A DNA stretch of 52,825 nt from an uncultured Dorea sp. GTDB taxonomy: Bacteria; Bacillota; Clostridia; Lachnospirales; Lachnospiraceae. The notes under the pieces are model-generated. The model did not search any database. It had not been told where the DNA came from and worked only from the letters and a program-made list of their open reading frames with translations. The stretch is from the NCBI GenBank assembly GCA_947645355.1, contig CANSCI010000007.1:1-52825 (forward strand), given 5' to 3'. Below, in pieces: positions 33,963 to 45,548 of the stretch. The stretch's first letter is position 1. Every line of letters starts with the position of its first letter. The translations under genes and the position numbers were made by a program.

Positions 33963-35696
33963 ATGAAGATTTTGCTGGCTGCTGTTAATTCCAAATACAT
34001 CCATTCCAATTATGCTGTTTATTGTCTGAAAGCATATGCCGAGAAATATGCAGGGACAGACGTGCCTGAGATTGAGATCGCAGAGTATACGGTGAACCAG
34101 CAGACAGATGACATTATGAGGGACATCTATGAGCGGGAACCGGATATCCTTTGTTTTTCCTGCTATATATGGAATCTCGGGGTGACGGAGCAGCTGGCAG
34201 ATGGGATCTGTAAGGTGAGAGAGGACATGCCGGTGTGGTTGGGCGGCCCGGAGGTATCTTATGATCCGGAAGAGGTTCTGACAAAGCTTCCCTTTGTAAA
34301 GGGGATCATGAAAGGTGAGGGGGAGGGTACATTTTTAGAACTCTGCCGTGCTTATGGGGATCACCGCACGTCAGACGAGGATCTTGCCGGGGTGGCCGGG
34401 ATCACCTTCCGTGGTGAGGACGGCAGGTTTGTATCTAACCCCTGGAGAGAAGCGGTGGATCTGAGCAATGTGCCGTTCGTGTACCGGGATATGGGTGTGT
34501 TTGCGCATAAGATCTTGTATTATGAGACAAGCAGGGGTTGTCCGTTTTCCTGCAGCTATTGTCTTTCCTCTGTGGATAAGAGGCTCAGGTTCAGGAATCT
34601 TGGACTTGTGGAGCGCGAACTGCAGTTTTTCCTGGATCAGAAAGTACCGCAGGTGAAATTCGTAGATCGGACATTCAACTGCAGTCATGGACATGCATAT
34701 GCAATATGGAAATATATTTTGGAGCATGACAACGGAGTGACGAATTTTCATTTTGAAGTATCGGCGGATCTGTTTCATGAGGAAGAACTTCAACTGATCC
34801 GGAGGATGCGCCCTGGGCTGATACAATTGGAGATTGGCGTGCAGTCTACTAATCCGGATACGCTCCGGGAGATACGAAGGTCTATGGATCTTGACAGGGT
34901 CAGGGATGTAGTGTCAACAATCGGGCAGATGGGAAATGTACATCTACATCTGGATCTGATCGCAGGACTTCCCTTCGAGGACATGGGAAGCTTTATACGG
35001 TCCTTTGACGATGTTTACACAATGAAGCCCCATCAGCTTCAGCTTGGATTTTTGAAGGTGCTGAAAGGGTCTTACATGGAAAAGAGGAAAGAAAGCTATT
35101 GCCTGATCTGTAAAAGTACGCCTCCCTATGAGGTGCTGTCCACAAGATGGCTTTCTTATGAAAATATCCTGTGCTTAAAGGGTGTGGAGGAGATGCTGGA
35201 GGTCTACTACAACAGCGGGCAGTTTGGCCATACAATGGAGGAACTTCAGAACGAATATGATTCGGCCTTCGCCCTGTATGAGGAATTGTGGAAGTTTTAC
35301 AGAATACACAATCTTCACGGCATTCTGCATAAGAGAAGTGCCAGGTATGACATTTTGTTTGACTTTGTGCGGGAGAGATGGCCCGGAAAGGAAGAATATT
35401 ACAGGGAACTCCTTATCTATGATTATTATCTCCGCGAAAATGCCAAGACCCGCCCGGCATTTGCAGGAGAGGACCGTGCAGACAAGAGGCTTGTACGCAG
35501 ATTTTATGAGAAGGAGGAGATGCAGCAAAGATATTTGCCGGGTTATGGGCGGTATGATAAGAACCAGATGAGGAAGATGACCCATCTGGAGATATTTAAA
35601 AGACTTGGGCAGATCGTTCTTTTTGATTATATGGAAAGGAATCCGCTGAACCATGAGGCAGGGACGCAGATTGTCCTGCCGGAGGATTTTGCATAG
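33963..35696 (+). CDS. B12-binding-domain radical SAM protein (DUF4080 type)
   Basis: A 577-residue protein. Residues 1-140 resemble a cobalamin-binding Rossmann domain (ILLAAVNSKYIHSNYAVYCL, then CFSCYIWNLG and VWLGGPEVSYDPEEVL). The radical SAM core carries CPFSCSYC at residues 193-200 and continues through FVDRTFNCS and LIQLEIGVQS. The last 180 residues correspond to the DUF4080 region. Such enzymes perform methylations or rearrangements, but the substrate is unknown. The DxHxGG cobalamin-ligand motif is not evident. ATG 33963 follows GGAGG; the earlier ATG at 33945 overlaps the SRP promoter. It appears to be followed by a small membrane protein and VanW. Confidence 0.88.
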   Translation: MKILLAAVNSKYIHSNYAVYCLKAYAEKYAGTDVPEIEIAEYTVNQQTDDIMRDIYEREPDILCFSCYIWNLGVTEQLADGICKVREDMPVWLGGPEVSYDPEEVLTKLPFVKGIMKGEGEGTFLELCRAYGDHRTSDEDLAGVAGITFRGEDGRFVSNPWREAVDLSNVPFVYRDMGVFAHKILYYETSRGCPFSCSYCLSSVDKRLRFRNLGLVERELQFFLDQKVPQVKFVDRTFNCSHGHAYAIWKYILEHDNGVTNFHFEVSADLFHEEELQLIRRMRPGLIQLEIGVQSTNPDTLREIRRSMDLDRVRDVVSTIGQMGNVHLHLDLIAGLPFEDMGSFIRSFDDVYTMKPHQLQLGFLKVLKGSYMEKRKESYCLICKSTPPYEVLSTRWLSYENILCLKGVEEMLEVYYNSGQFGHTMEELQNEYDSAFALYEELWKFYRIHNLHGILHKRSARYDILFDFVRERWPGKEEYYRELLIYDYYLRENAKTRPAFAGEDRADKRLVRRFYEKEEMQQRYLPGYGRYDKNQMRKMTHLEIFKRLGQIVLFDYMERNPLNHEAGTQIVLPEDFA

Positions 35697-35775
35697 GATT
35701 TTATGGGGAAGTTTGTTGCAAAAGGCGGATAAAGAGTATAAAATAGAGAATATTGTAAAAAAGAAGGTATGAGAT

Positions 35776-35880
35776 ATGAATTTTAATGATAAGAGAGTGC
35801 GGAGGATCATAGCGGTTGTCATAATGGTCATTATAGCAGCAATGGTTGCAACCACAATTATACCTGCTATGATGGGATAA
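35776..35880 (+). CDS. Small single-span membrane protein (34 aa)
   Basis: Start ATG 35776 after AAGAAGGT, stop TAA at 35878-35880. The protein has a charged head (MNFNDKRVRR), one hydrophobic span (IIAVVIMVIIAAMVATTII) and a short tail (PAMMG). It is too short for routine gene callers, but the ribosome site, composition and clean position 28 nt before the VanW gene support it. Similar tiny proteins beginning MNF/MNI-DKRVKR seem to recur in Lachnospiraceae (recollection, not checked). Function is unknown; a regulator or partner of a membrane complex is possible. Confidence 0.65.
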   Translation: MNFNDKRVRRIIAVVIMVIIAAMVATTIIPAMMG

Positions 35881-35907
35881 ACGTTATAAAGGAGAGCAGC
35901 GGGGGAA

Positions 35908-37419
35908 ATGGCAGAAAGAAGAAATATGAACAGGTCGAAAAAGACGAAAAAGGCTGCCAGGAGGCGAAGAAGACGCAGGAGAATTCTTTTTGGCCTTATT
36001 TTGTTGTGTCTGCTTATGATATGGGGGATCTCCCAGGCAGTCTTTTACCGGTATGTATCCAGATATCCGGCGGATAAGATCTGCAGGAATATATATATCG
36101 GGCCTGTAGATGTGTCAGGCATGACAGAAAAAGAGGCAATGGAGGCTCTGAATACTCATCTTGGTGAGGACGGGAAAATCAAGGCTGTACTGGGGGTTGC
36201 CGGCCAGAGCGCGGAGACTTCCCTTGAGGAGTTGGGTATGGGCTTTGATGATGTCAAGAAGATTGTCAGAAAGGCAGTAGATTATGGAAAAAAGGGGAGT
36301 CTTTTCAGCAGATACCGCAAGATTAAGAAGCTTTCGGAGCAGAAGGTCATCCTTGACAAGAAGATGATATTGGATAAGGAGAAGGCTGAGGCAGTTCTGA
36401 AGGAGAAGGCTGTCCCGCTTGCCGGCCATGCGGTGGATGCGACGCTCACAAGAGTCAACGGTGGTTTTGAGATTCAGGAGGAGCAGGAAGGCCATACTGT
36501 TGATGTGAAGAAATCTATTGCTGCAATCCAGGAGTATCTCAACAAAGAGTGGAACCACGAGGATTTTAGGATTGACATGGTGCTGAAGAAGGAGGAGCCA
36601 TCTGTGAAGGCGGCGGATCTGGAGACTATCACGGATGAGCTGGGCACATTTTCCACAGATGCCGGATCCGGAGAGCGCCGGAAGAACCTGGAGACGGGTT
36701 CCGGACTGTTGAACGGTACGGTGGTGATGCCGGGACAGGAAGTATCGGCCCACGACCTGACAGCGCCCTACGATGAGGAGCACGGGTATGTCCGGGCGGG
36801 GGCATATGAAAACGGGCAGGTGGTAGAAAGCTATGGAGGCGGTATCTGCCAGGTGACGACGACACTCTACAATGCGCTGCTGTTTGCGGAAGTGGAAATT
36901 GTAAAACGATACCCACATTCCATGCTTGTATCCTACGTGGATCCGTCCAGGGATGCTGCTATCGCAGGGGATACGAAGGATCTCAGGTTCAAGAATAATT
37001 ACGATACGCCTATTTATATTGCAGGTGAGATCGGGGAGGACAACAGACTCAGGTTTACGATTTATGGAAAGGAAACCCGGCCCGAAGGGCATGAGGTTGA
37101 ATATGAAAGTGAGACGACGGCGACTACGGAGTATGAGACGATCTATAAAACAGACCCAGAGGCGGCCATCGGTTCTATGAATGTCACCGGAAGCCCGCAT
37201 GTCGGAAAATCAGCACGGCTATGGAAGACTGTATATGAGAATGGCGAGCAAGTGAGCAGAGATGTTATTAATGAAAGCCATTACAACAAATCTGACCAGG
37301 TCATCAAAGTGGGGACAAAATCGGACGATCCGGAGGCGTCTAAGCTTGTAAAGGATGCGGTAGCTACTCAGGATGAGGGGAAGATCAGGGCAGCAATTGT
37401 AGAGGCAAAGAGTTTGTGA
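35908..37419 (+). CDS. VanW-family protein with peptidoglycan-binding-like domain
   Basis: A 503-residue protein with a very basic N-terminus (KKAARRRRRRRR), a membrane span (about 26-46, ILFGLILLCLLMIWGISQAVF), and an extracellular part. Residues 70-220 fit the putative peptidoglycan-binding domain (PG_binding_4) seen ahead of VanW. The VanW domain begins NLETGSGLLNGTVVMPGQEV and contains VESYGGGICQVTTTLYNALL and PHSMLVSYVDPSRDAAIA. The C-terminal tail may be G5-like. VanW-type proteins are linked by domain content to the cell wall; exact function is unknown and nothing here implies vancomycin resistance. Confidence 0.88.
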   Translation: MAERRNMNRSKKTKKAARRRRRRRRILFGLILLCLLMIWGISQAVFYRYVSRYPADKICRNIYIGPVDVSGMTEKEAMEALNTHLGEDGKIKAVLGVAGQSAETSLEELGMGFDDVKKIVRKAVDYGKKGSLFSRYRKIKKLSEQKVILDKKMILDKEKAEAVLKEKAVPLAGHAVDATLTRVNGGFEIQEEQEGHTVDVKKSIAAIQEYLNKEWNHEDFRIDMVLKKEEPSVKAADLETITDELGTFSTDAGSGERRKNLETGSGLLNGTVVMPGQEVSAHDLTAPYDEEHGYVRAGAYENGQVVESYGGGICQVTTTLYNALLFAEVEIVKRYPHSMLVSYVDPSRDAAIAGDTKDLRFKNNYDTPIYIAGEIGEDNRLRFTIYGKETRPEGHEVEYESETTATTEYETIYKTDPEAAIGSMNVTGSPHVGKSARLWKTVYENGEQVSRDVINESHYNKSDQVIKVGTKSDDPEASKLVKDAVATQDEGKIRAAIVEAKSL

Positions 37420-37426
37420 GGTTCTT

Positions 37427-38326
37427 ATGAGATTAGAGACAGGAAATGGATATATCATAAGTGAACAGGCTGAGGTATCAGGCTCTTCGAAATACATTGG
37501 AGAATATGCTGCTGCTGCGGTGATGAATGCCCTGCTGGCAGCGGGAGCGGAGTGTGAACCCTTGGAAGGGCGGATCGGGATCAGTGCCCGCATCACCGTT
37601 CCGGCCTGCGGCTGCGCTCTTGGCATCTATGAGGTTGAGAAGGTAATCCGAACAGTCTGTGAGAAAAAGGGGCTTAGGCTTCTTGAGACAGAAGGGGTAA
37701 AAAGCCTGCTTCCCGGACTACCAAGGGTGACTGTCACCGGTATAGCGAAAGCTGCGGGACAAAAGATCCGCGAAGGCGGGAGCCGGACAGAGGCCGGACA
37801 GGATATTGTACTTACCGGGTGGGCCGGCATGGAAGGTATGCTGCGGATTACAGAAGAAAGAAAGACGGAGCTGGCGGGCAGGTTTGCCCCCGGCTTTTTA
37901 AAACAGATCTGTTCCTACAAACCAAAGATATTTGCAGGGGAAGCCGCGGGGATCATAAGAGAGCACGAAGCCAATATTGTGAGACAGATTACAGAAGGCG
38001 GGATCCTTGCAGCTCTGTGGAATCTGTCGAAAGATCTGCAGACAGGGGTCTGTCTTGATATGAAGAGTATTTCCGTGCTGCAGGAGACAGTGGAGGTGTG
38101 CGAGCATTTTCGGCTGAATCCGTATCAGCTCACTTCTGCCGGGAGCTTTCTTGTCGTGACAGATCAGGGGGAGGCTCTGTCGGACAAGCTTCTGAAGCGC
38201 GGGGTCAGGGCGGCTGTGATCGGCCGGGTCACGGATAATCATGACAAGATCATATACAACGGGGAAGAGATCCGATATATTGACCGCCCGGCGCCGGATG
38301 AGATCTATCGGATTTTTGATATGTAA
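37427..38326 (+). CDS. AIR synthase-related (PurM/HypE-like) protein
   Basis: A 299-residue protein with the two-domain AIR synthase-like build: an N-terminal part (about 1-120) and a C-terminal part containing EAGQDIVLTGWAGMEG, GILAALWNLSKDLQTG, FRLNPYQLTSAGSFLV and RGVRAAVIGRV, which follow the PurM/HypE C-terminal pattern. PurM-superfamily members bind ATP and activate amides or carbamoyl groups. The N-terminal Asp-rich metal site of PurM is not obvious. No hydrogenase genes are near, so HypE activity is not supported. It starts 7 nt after VanW and is followed by trmL after 15 nt. Confidence 0.78.
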   Translation: MRLETGNGYIISEQAEVSGSSKYIGEYAAAAVMNALLAAGAECEPLEGRIGISARITVPACGCALGIYEVEKVIRTVCEKKGLRLLETEGVKSLLPGLPRVTVTGIAKAAGQKIREGGSRTEAGQDIVLTGWAGMEGMLRITEERKTELAGRFAPGFLKQICSYKPKIFAGEAAGIIREHEANIVRQITEGGILAALWNLSKDLQTGVCLDMKSISVLQETVEVCEHFRLNPYQLTSAGSFLVVTDQGEALSDKLLKRGVRAAVIGRVTDNHDKIIYNGEEIRYIDRPAPDEIYRIFDM

Positions 38327-38341
38327 GAAAGGGAGACTGTT

Positions 38342-38833
38342 ATGATAAATATTGTATTGCATGAGCCGGAGATTCCGGCAAATACAGGAAACATCGGGCG
38401 CACCTGCGTCGCGGCGGGCGCAAGGCTGCACTTGATCGAGCCGCTGGGGTTCCGGCTGGACGAAAAGAGCCTGAAGAGGGCCGGGATGGATTACTGGAAG
38501 GATCTGGATGTAACCACATATATTGATTATGCTGATTTCCTTGAGAGGAACCCGGAAGCCAGAATCTATATGGCAACTACGAAGGCGGCTAAAATATACA
38601 CAGAAGTCCGGTATGAGCCGGACTGTTATATTATGTTCGGAAAAGAGAGCGCGGGAATACCGGAGGAGATTTTGGTGAACCATAAGGGTGAATGTATACG
38701 TATTCCCATGGCTGGGGGTATCCGTTCTCTGAATCTTGGGAATTCCGCTGCTGTCATCCTGTATGAAGCCCTCAGGCAGAATGAATTTAAGAATATGGAG
38801 CTTGAGGGGCATCTGCACAGGCTGGAGTGGTAA
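38342..38833 (+). CDS. trmL: tRNA (cytidine/uridine-34-2'-O)-methyltransferase
   Basis: A 163-residue SPOUT-family enzyme that methylates the ribose at wobble position 34 of leucine tRNAs. INIVLHEPEIPANTGNIGRTC is the TrmL/TrmH N-terminal motif; FGKESAGIPEEIL and IPMAGGIRSLNLGNSAAVILYE form the knotted SAM site. The short length, without extra RNA-binding domains, is typical of TrmL. The start follows AAGGGAG. It ends the VanW - HypE-like - trmL run; V-ATPase operon 2 has its own promoter beyond. Confidence 0.94.
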   Translation: MINIVLHEPEIPANTGNIGRTCVAAGARLHLIEPLGFRLDEKSLKRAGMDYWKDLDVTTYIDYADFLERNPEARIYMATTKAAKIYTEVRYEPDCYIMFGKESAGIPEEILVNHKGECIRIPMAGGIRSLNLGNSAAVILYEALRQNEFKNMELEGHLHRLEW

Positions 38834-38896
38834 AATATATCTGGTATAACAGATGAATGCAGAGAGAAGCAGTGGAAATGTGTTAATAAAAGCATG

Positions 38897-38925
38897 TGGA
38901 CATTTGTCGGCAAACATATTATAAT
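38897..38925 (+). promoter_or_regulatory. Promoter of V-ATPase operon 2
   Basis: TGGACA (38897-38902), a 17-nt spacer and TATAAT (38920-38925). Transcription would begin near 38932, about 40 nt before the first gene. Confidence 0.75.
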
Positions 38926-38972
38926 TCATGTTACAGGAAAGTTTTAGCAACTGTGAGAGAGGTGGTGAAGGA

Positions 38973-39281
38973 ATGGTAGAAGAGACCATCAAAACCATTA
39001 AGGAGACGGAAAATGAAGCGGAAGAGATGATAAAGAAAGCGGATGCTGCATGTACCACGATCCTTGAAGAGGCTGAGGCATCTGCGAAAGAAATGAAGGC
39101 GAACGCAGAAGCACAGGCAAAAGAAAAGGCGCAGGCTGCCTTGAATGCAGCGAAGGAGGCCGGTGAAAACTCCATACAGGAAGCGCTCGGCCGGGTGGAA
39201 GGTGAGATTGCCGACCTGAAAAAGGCTGCAGAAGAAAAAGAAGCTGAAGCAATAGCCGCGGTTATTGCAGGTCTGGCCTAA
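38973..39281 (+). CDS. ntpF: V-type ATPase operon 2: peripheral-stalk subunit G/H (NtpF-like)
   Basis: A 102-residue Ala/Glu/Lys-rich coiled coil (EEMIKKADAACTTILEEAE, then KEMKANAEAQAKEKAQAAL), typical of the G/H stalk helix that pairs with subunit E. ATG 38973 follows GAGAGGTGG; the upstream in-frame ATG at 38928 lies at the promoter. As the first gene of operon 2 it occupies the ntpF position of the Enterococcus hirae operon. Sequence alone is weakly diagnostic. Confidence 0.83.
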   Translation: MVEETIKTIKETENEAEEMIKKADAACTTILEEAEASAKEMKANAEAQAKEKAQAALNAAKEAGENSIQEALGRVEGEIADLKKAAEEKEAEAIAAVIAGLA

Positions 39282-39330
39282 AACCGGCCGGACAGAAAAA
39301 GAAAAATAAAAGAAAAGGAGGGATGAGGCT

Positions 39331-41834
<2,504 letters not shown>

Positions 41835-41865
41835 GAAGGATTAAGAAGGAAGGAGTGCGAAGGCT

Positions 41866-42459
41866 ATGACCGGATTAGAAAAAATGAAAAGCCAGATCCT
41901 GGATGAAGCAAAGGCGGCAGCAGAGAGCAAAGTTGCAGAAGCCAAAGCAAAAGCTTCAGAGATGATAAGTCAGGCCGAAGCAGAGGCAGAAAAAATAAAA
42001 GAAGGCATTGCCCAGAAGTCGGAGGCACAGGTGTCTAATTACAGAGACCGGGTAGTATCCTCGACAGATCTGCAGCGGAGGACAAAGATCCTTGCCGCAA
42101 AGCAGGAAGTGATCGCGGATGTGCTGAATAAGGCATACGAATCACTGGCGAACATGAAGGCGGATGAGTATTTCGCAATGCTTCTTAAGATGCTTGATAA
42201 GTATGCACTGCCGGAGGATGGAAAGATCTTCTTTTCATCTGCGGATCTTGGAAGGATGTCTGCCGGTTTTGAGGCCGAGGTTGTGAAAGCCGCAAAAGAA
42301 AAGGGCGGCAGCCTTGTCATCTCAAAGGAAGGCAGAAAGATAGAAAATGGATTTGTTCTTGCCTACGGAGGTATAGAAGAAAATTGTACATTACAGGCAA
42401 TGTTTGATGAGAAGAGAGATGAATTGTCTGATAAAGTACATCGTATATTATTTGCGTAA
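41866..42459 (+). CDS. ntpE: V-type ATPase operon 2: subunit E
   Basis: A 197-residue peripheral-stalk subunit. The N-terminal half is an Ala/Glu-rich helix (EAKAAAESKVAEAKAKASE), the middle contains DLQRRTKILAAKQEVIADVLNK in E-family style, and the C-terminal part is globular (ENGFVLAYGGIEENCTLQA). It pairs with the NtpF-like helix. The ATG follows AAGGAGTG. Its position after K and before C matches the standard order, unlike operon 1. Confidence 0.92.
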   Translation: MTGLEKMKSQILDEAKAAAESKVAEAKAKASEMISQAEAEAEKIKEGIAQKSEAQVSNYRDRVVSSTDLQRRTKILAAKQEVIADVLNKAYESLANMKADEYFAMLLKMLDKYALPEDGKIFFSSADLGRMSAGFEAEVVKAAKEKGGSLVISKEGRKIENGFVLAYGGIEENCTLQAMFDEKRDELSDKVHRILFA

Positions 42460-42479
42460 CGCGTGATAGGAGGAGTAGC

Positions 42480-43448
42480 ATGAGTGAACAGTATACCTAC
42501 GCGGTTGCGCGCATACGTGCTCTGGAAGTTTCTTTATTTTCCAACAGTACCATCGATCAGTTGATTGCATGCCAGGGTTATGACCAGTGCCTGCAGTTTC
42601 TGGAAGAAAAAGGGTGGGGAGATGCAGAAACTGCCGGAAATGCAGAGGCGATGCTGACCAGGGAGGAAGAGAAGATCTGGGAGGTGGTGAAGGAGCTGTC
42701 CATAGGGATGGAGCATTTTGCCGTACTTTCCTATCCGAAGCTCTTCCACAACCTGAAGGCTGCGATCAAGGAAGTGTGCACGGAGGAGAAAAACAGGCAT
42801 ATCTTCTATGAAGATGTGTCGATTCCGGGAAGTGCTATGCTGGAGATCATCAAAGATAAGGATTTCGGGAAGCTTCCGGCAAATATGCAGCATGCGGCAG
42901 AGGAGGCATATGAATCTCTTCTGCACACCAGGGACGGCCAGCTGTGCGATGTGATCATTGATAAGGCAGCGCTTGACGCGATCTACGCGGCCGGGAAATC
43001 TGCAGATGCCAGGATCATAAGGGATTATGCAGAATCTACCGTTGCGGTTGCGGACATCAAGATTGCCGTGCGATCACAGAAGACCGCGAAGTCTATTGAG
43101 TTTATGAAGCGGGCAATGGCGGAATGTGACAGTGTGAATGTAGACCTGCTTTCTAAAGCAGCGCTTGCCGGCATGGATGCCTTAAGAGAGTATCTGCTGG
43201 GCACAGCTTATGCGGAGGGCGCCGAGGCCCTTTCGGAGTCTCCGTCTGCATTTGAGCGCTGGTGCGACAACCGTATTATTCAGACCATCAGCCCACAGAA
43301 ATATAATGCTTTTACGATCGGCCCCGTGATTGCCTACGTAATTGCAAGACAGAATGAAATTAAGACGGTACGAATCGTTCTTTCCGGTAAACTTAATGAT
43401 CTGCCGGATGATTCTATTCGGGAAAGGGTAAGGGAGATGTATGTATAA
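42480..43448 (+). CDS. ntpC: V-type ATPase operon 2: subunit C
   Basis: A 322-residue AC39/subunit C protein, helical, with YAVARIRALEVSLFS at the start and repeated elements such as YAESTVAVADIKIAVRSQK. It joins the shaft to the rotor ring. The ATG follows AGGAGGAG. The last 8 nt overlap the ATG of subunit F. It is less similar to the operon 1 copy than A or B are to theirs, which is common for this subunit. Confidence 0.9.
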   Translation: MSEQYTYAVARIRALEVSLFSNSTIDQLIACQGYDQCLQFLEEKGWGDAETAGNAEAMLTREEEKIWEVVKELSIGMEHFAVLSYPKLFHNLKAAIKEVCTEEKNRHIFYEDVSIPGSAMLEIIKDKDFGKLPANMQHAAEEAYESLLHTRDGQLCDVIIDKAALDAIYAAGKSADARIIRDYAESTVAVADIKIAVRSQKTAKSIEFMKRAMAECDSVNVDLLSKAALAGMDALREYLLGTAYAEGAEALSESPSAFERWCDNRIIQTISPQKYNAFTIGPVIAYVIARQNEIKTVRIVLSGKLNDLPDDSIRERVREMYV

Positions 43449-43755
43449 GATTGCAGTATTGGGCGATTACGATAGTGTCTATGGTTTCGCCACGCTGGGA
43501 CTCGACACATTTCCGGTGAGTACCCATGAAGAAGCCGCAGAGACGCTTAACAGGCTTGCCGCAGGCAAATATGGGATTATCTATATTACGGAAGTCTGGG
43601 CAGAGCAGTTAAAACAGGAAATATCAAAATATCAGGAACAGATCACACCGGCTATTATAAGGATCCCGGGCATCTCGGGCAATACGGGCGCCGGAGTCGC
43701 GGGTGTTAAGAAGTCCGTGGAGATCGCAGTAGGTTCCGATATATTATTCAGCTAA
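43441..43755 (+). CDS. ntpG: V-type ATPase operon 2: subunit F (NtpG-like)
   Basis: A 104-residue F-family subunit: YKIAVLGDYDSVYGFATLGL, then GIIYITEVWAEQL and TPAIIRIPGISGN. It binds D in the rotor shaft. The ATG follows AAGGGAG inside the end of subunit C. The next gene, A, starts 24 nt later. Confidence 0.92.
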   Translation: MYKIAVLGDYDSVYGFATLGLDTFPVSTHEEAAETLNRLAAGKYGIIYITEVWAEQLKQEISKYQEQITPAIIRIPGISGNTGAGVAGVKKSVEIAVGSDILFS

Positions 43756-43779
43756 GGAAAGGTAAGGTGATTCGTCCAA

Positions 43780-45546
43780 ATGAGTACAGGTACGATTAAA
43801 AAAGTAGCGGGACCGTTGGTTATCGCATCGGGCATGCGGGATGCCAACATGTCTGACGTTGTACGTGTTAGTGAAAAACGTCTGATTGGAGAGATCATCG
43901 AGATGCACGGTGATGAGGCGTCTATCCAGGTATATGAGGAGACATCAGGCCTTGGACCGGGCGAGCCGGTAGAGTCTACAGGCGCGCCGATGTCCGTTGA
44001 ACTGGGGCCTGGTCTGATCACAAGTATCTATGACGGTATCCAGCGTCCGCTTGATGATATTATGAAGGTTTCAGGAAATAACCTGCAGCGTGGTGTTGAG
44101 GTTGCTTCCCTGAAAAGAGATAAAAAATGGGAATTTGTTCCGACAGTAAAGGCAGGAGACCAGGTAGAGGCTGGAGATGTACTCGGTACTGTACAGGAGA
44201 CAGCTGTCGTGGAGCAGAAGATCATGGTTCCTTATGGTGTAGAGGGAACAGTAAAAGAGATCAGATCCGGTGAGTTTACCGTAGAAGAAGTTGTAGCAGT
44301 TGTGGAGACGAAGGACGGTGACAGAGAGCTGACCATGATGCAGAAATGGCCGGTTCGTAAGGGTCGTCCTTATGTAAAGAAGCTGCCTCTTGATGCACCG
44401 CTTGTAACAGGCCAGAGGGTTGTCGATATGTTCTTCCCGATTGCAAAGGGCGGTGTTGCAGCCGTTCCGGGACCGTTCGGAAGCGGCAAGACCGTCATCC
44501 AGCATCAGCTTGCAAAATGGGCAGAGGCAGATATCGTGGTATATATCGGCTGCGGAGAGCGTGGAAATGAGATGACTGACGTTCTGAATGAGTTCCCGGA
44601 ACTGAAAGACCCGAAGACGGGCCGTTCCCTGATGGAGAGGACCGTTCTGATCGCGAACACATCGGATATGCCGTTTGCAGCCCGAGAGGCTTCTATTTAT
44701 ACAGGTATTACGATTGCAGAGTATTTCCGTGATATGGGATATTCCGTTGCGCTTATGGCAGATTCTACCTCCCGTTGGGCGGAGGCGCTGCGTGAGATGT
44801 CAGGACGTCTTGAGGAGATGCCTGGTGAGGAAGGATATCCGGCATACCTGGGCTCTCGTCTTGCAGAGTTCTATGAGAGGGCGGGGCGCGTAATTTCCCT
44901 CGGTAAGGACGGAAGAGAAGGGGCGCTGTCCGTAATCGGGGCAGTATCTCCTCCGGGCGGTGATACTTCTGAGCCGGTATCCCAGGCAACCCTTCGTATT
45001 GTAAAAGTGTTCTGGGGGCTTGATTCTGCGCTTGCGTATAAGAGACATTTCCCGGCTATCAACTGGCTGACAAGTTATTCCCTGTATCTTGACAATATGC
45101 AGGATTGGTTTAACGGCACAGTTGCAGAAGACTGGATGTCTGACCGTCAGAGGATGATGAGCCTTCTGACAGAGGAAGCGGCGCTGGAAGAGATCGTTCA
45201 GATGGTAGGTATGGATGCACTTTCACCAGGCGACCGCCTGAAGATGGAGGCAGCAAGATCGATCCGTGAGGACTTCCTCCATCAGAACTCTTTCCATGAA
45301 GTAGATACCTACACACCGCTCCGGAAACAGTATCTGATGATGAAACTGGTGCTGGCATTCTATGACCTGGCTACAGACGCGCTGAATAAGGGCGCATCGA
45401 TGAAAGAGCTGTTGGTTATGGATGTTAGAGAGAGAATCGGCCGTTACAAATATACAACGGTTGATAATATCGAGACAGAGTATGAGAAGATTATGAATGA
45501 ATTGCATGCAGAGATCGCAGGGACATTCGGGAAGGAGGACTTCTAA
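43780..45546 (+). CDS. ntpA: V-type ATPase operon 2: catalytic subunit A
   Basis: A 588-residue catalytic subunit. [17 protein letters not shown] supplies the P-loop (near residue 232), [12 protein letters not shown] follows, and [20 protein letters not shown] is the A-family signature. The P-loop context is the canonical one, in contrast to the GGFGTGKTM form in operon 1. The upstream AAGGTAAGGTGA region gives an acceptable ribosome site. Subunit B begins 2 nt after the stop. Confidence 0.97.
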   Translation: MSTGTIKKVAGPLVIASGMRDANMSDVVRVSEKRLIGEIIEMHGDEASIQVYEETSGLGPGEPVESTGAPMSVELGPGLITSIYDGIQRPLDDIMKVSGNNLQRGVEVASLKRDKKWEFVPTVKAGDQVEAGDVLGTVQETAVVEQKIMVPYGVEGTVKEIRSGEFTVEEVVAVVETKDGDRELTMMQKWPVRKGRPYVKKLPLDAPLVTGQRVVDMFFPIAKGGVAAVPGPFGSGKTVIQHQLAKWAEADIVVYIGCGERGNEMTDVLNEFPELKDPKTGRSLMERTVLIANTSDMPFAAREASIYTGITIAEYFRDMGYSVALMADSTSRWAEALREMSGRLEEMPGEEGYPAYLGSRLAEFYERAGRVISLGKDGREGALSVIGAVSPPGGDTSEPVSQATLRIVKVFWGLDSALAYKRHFPAINWLTSYSLYLDNMQDWFNGTVAEDWMSDRQRMMSLLTEEAALEEIVQMVGMDALSPGDRLKMEAARSIREDFLHQNSFHEVDTYTPLRKQYLMMKLVLAFYDLATDALNKGASMKELLVMDVRERIGRYKYTTVDNIETEYEKIMNELHAEIAGTFGKEDF

Positions 45547-45548
45547 TT

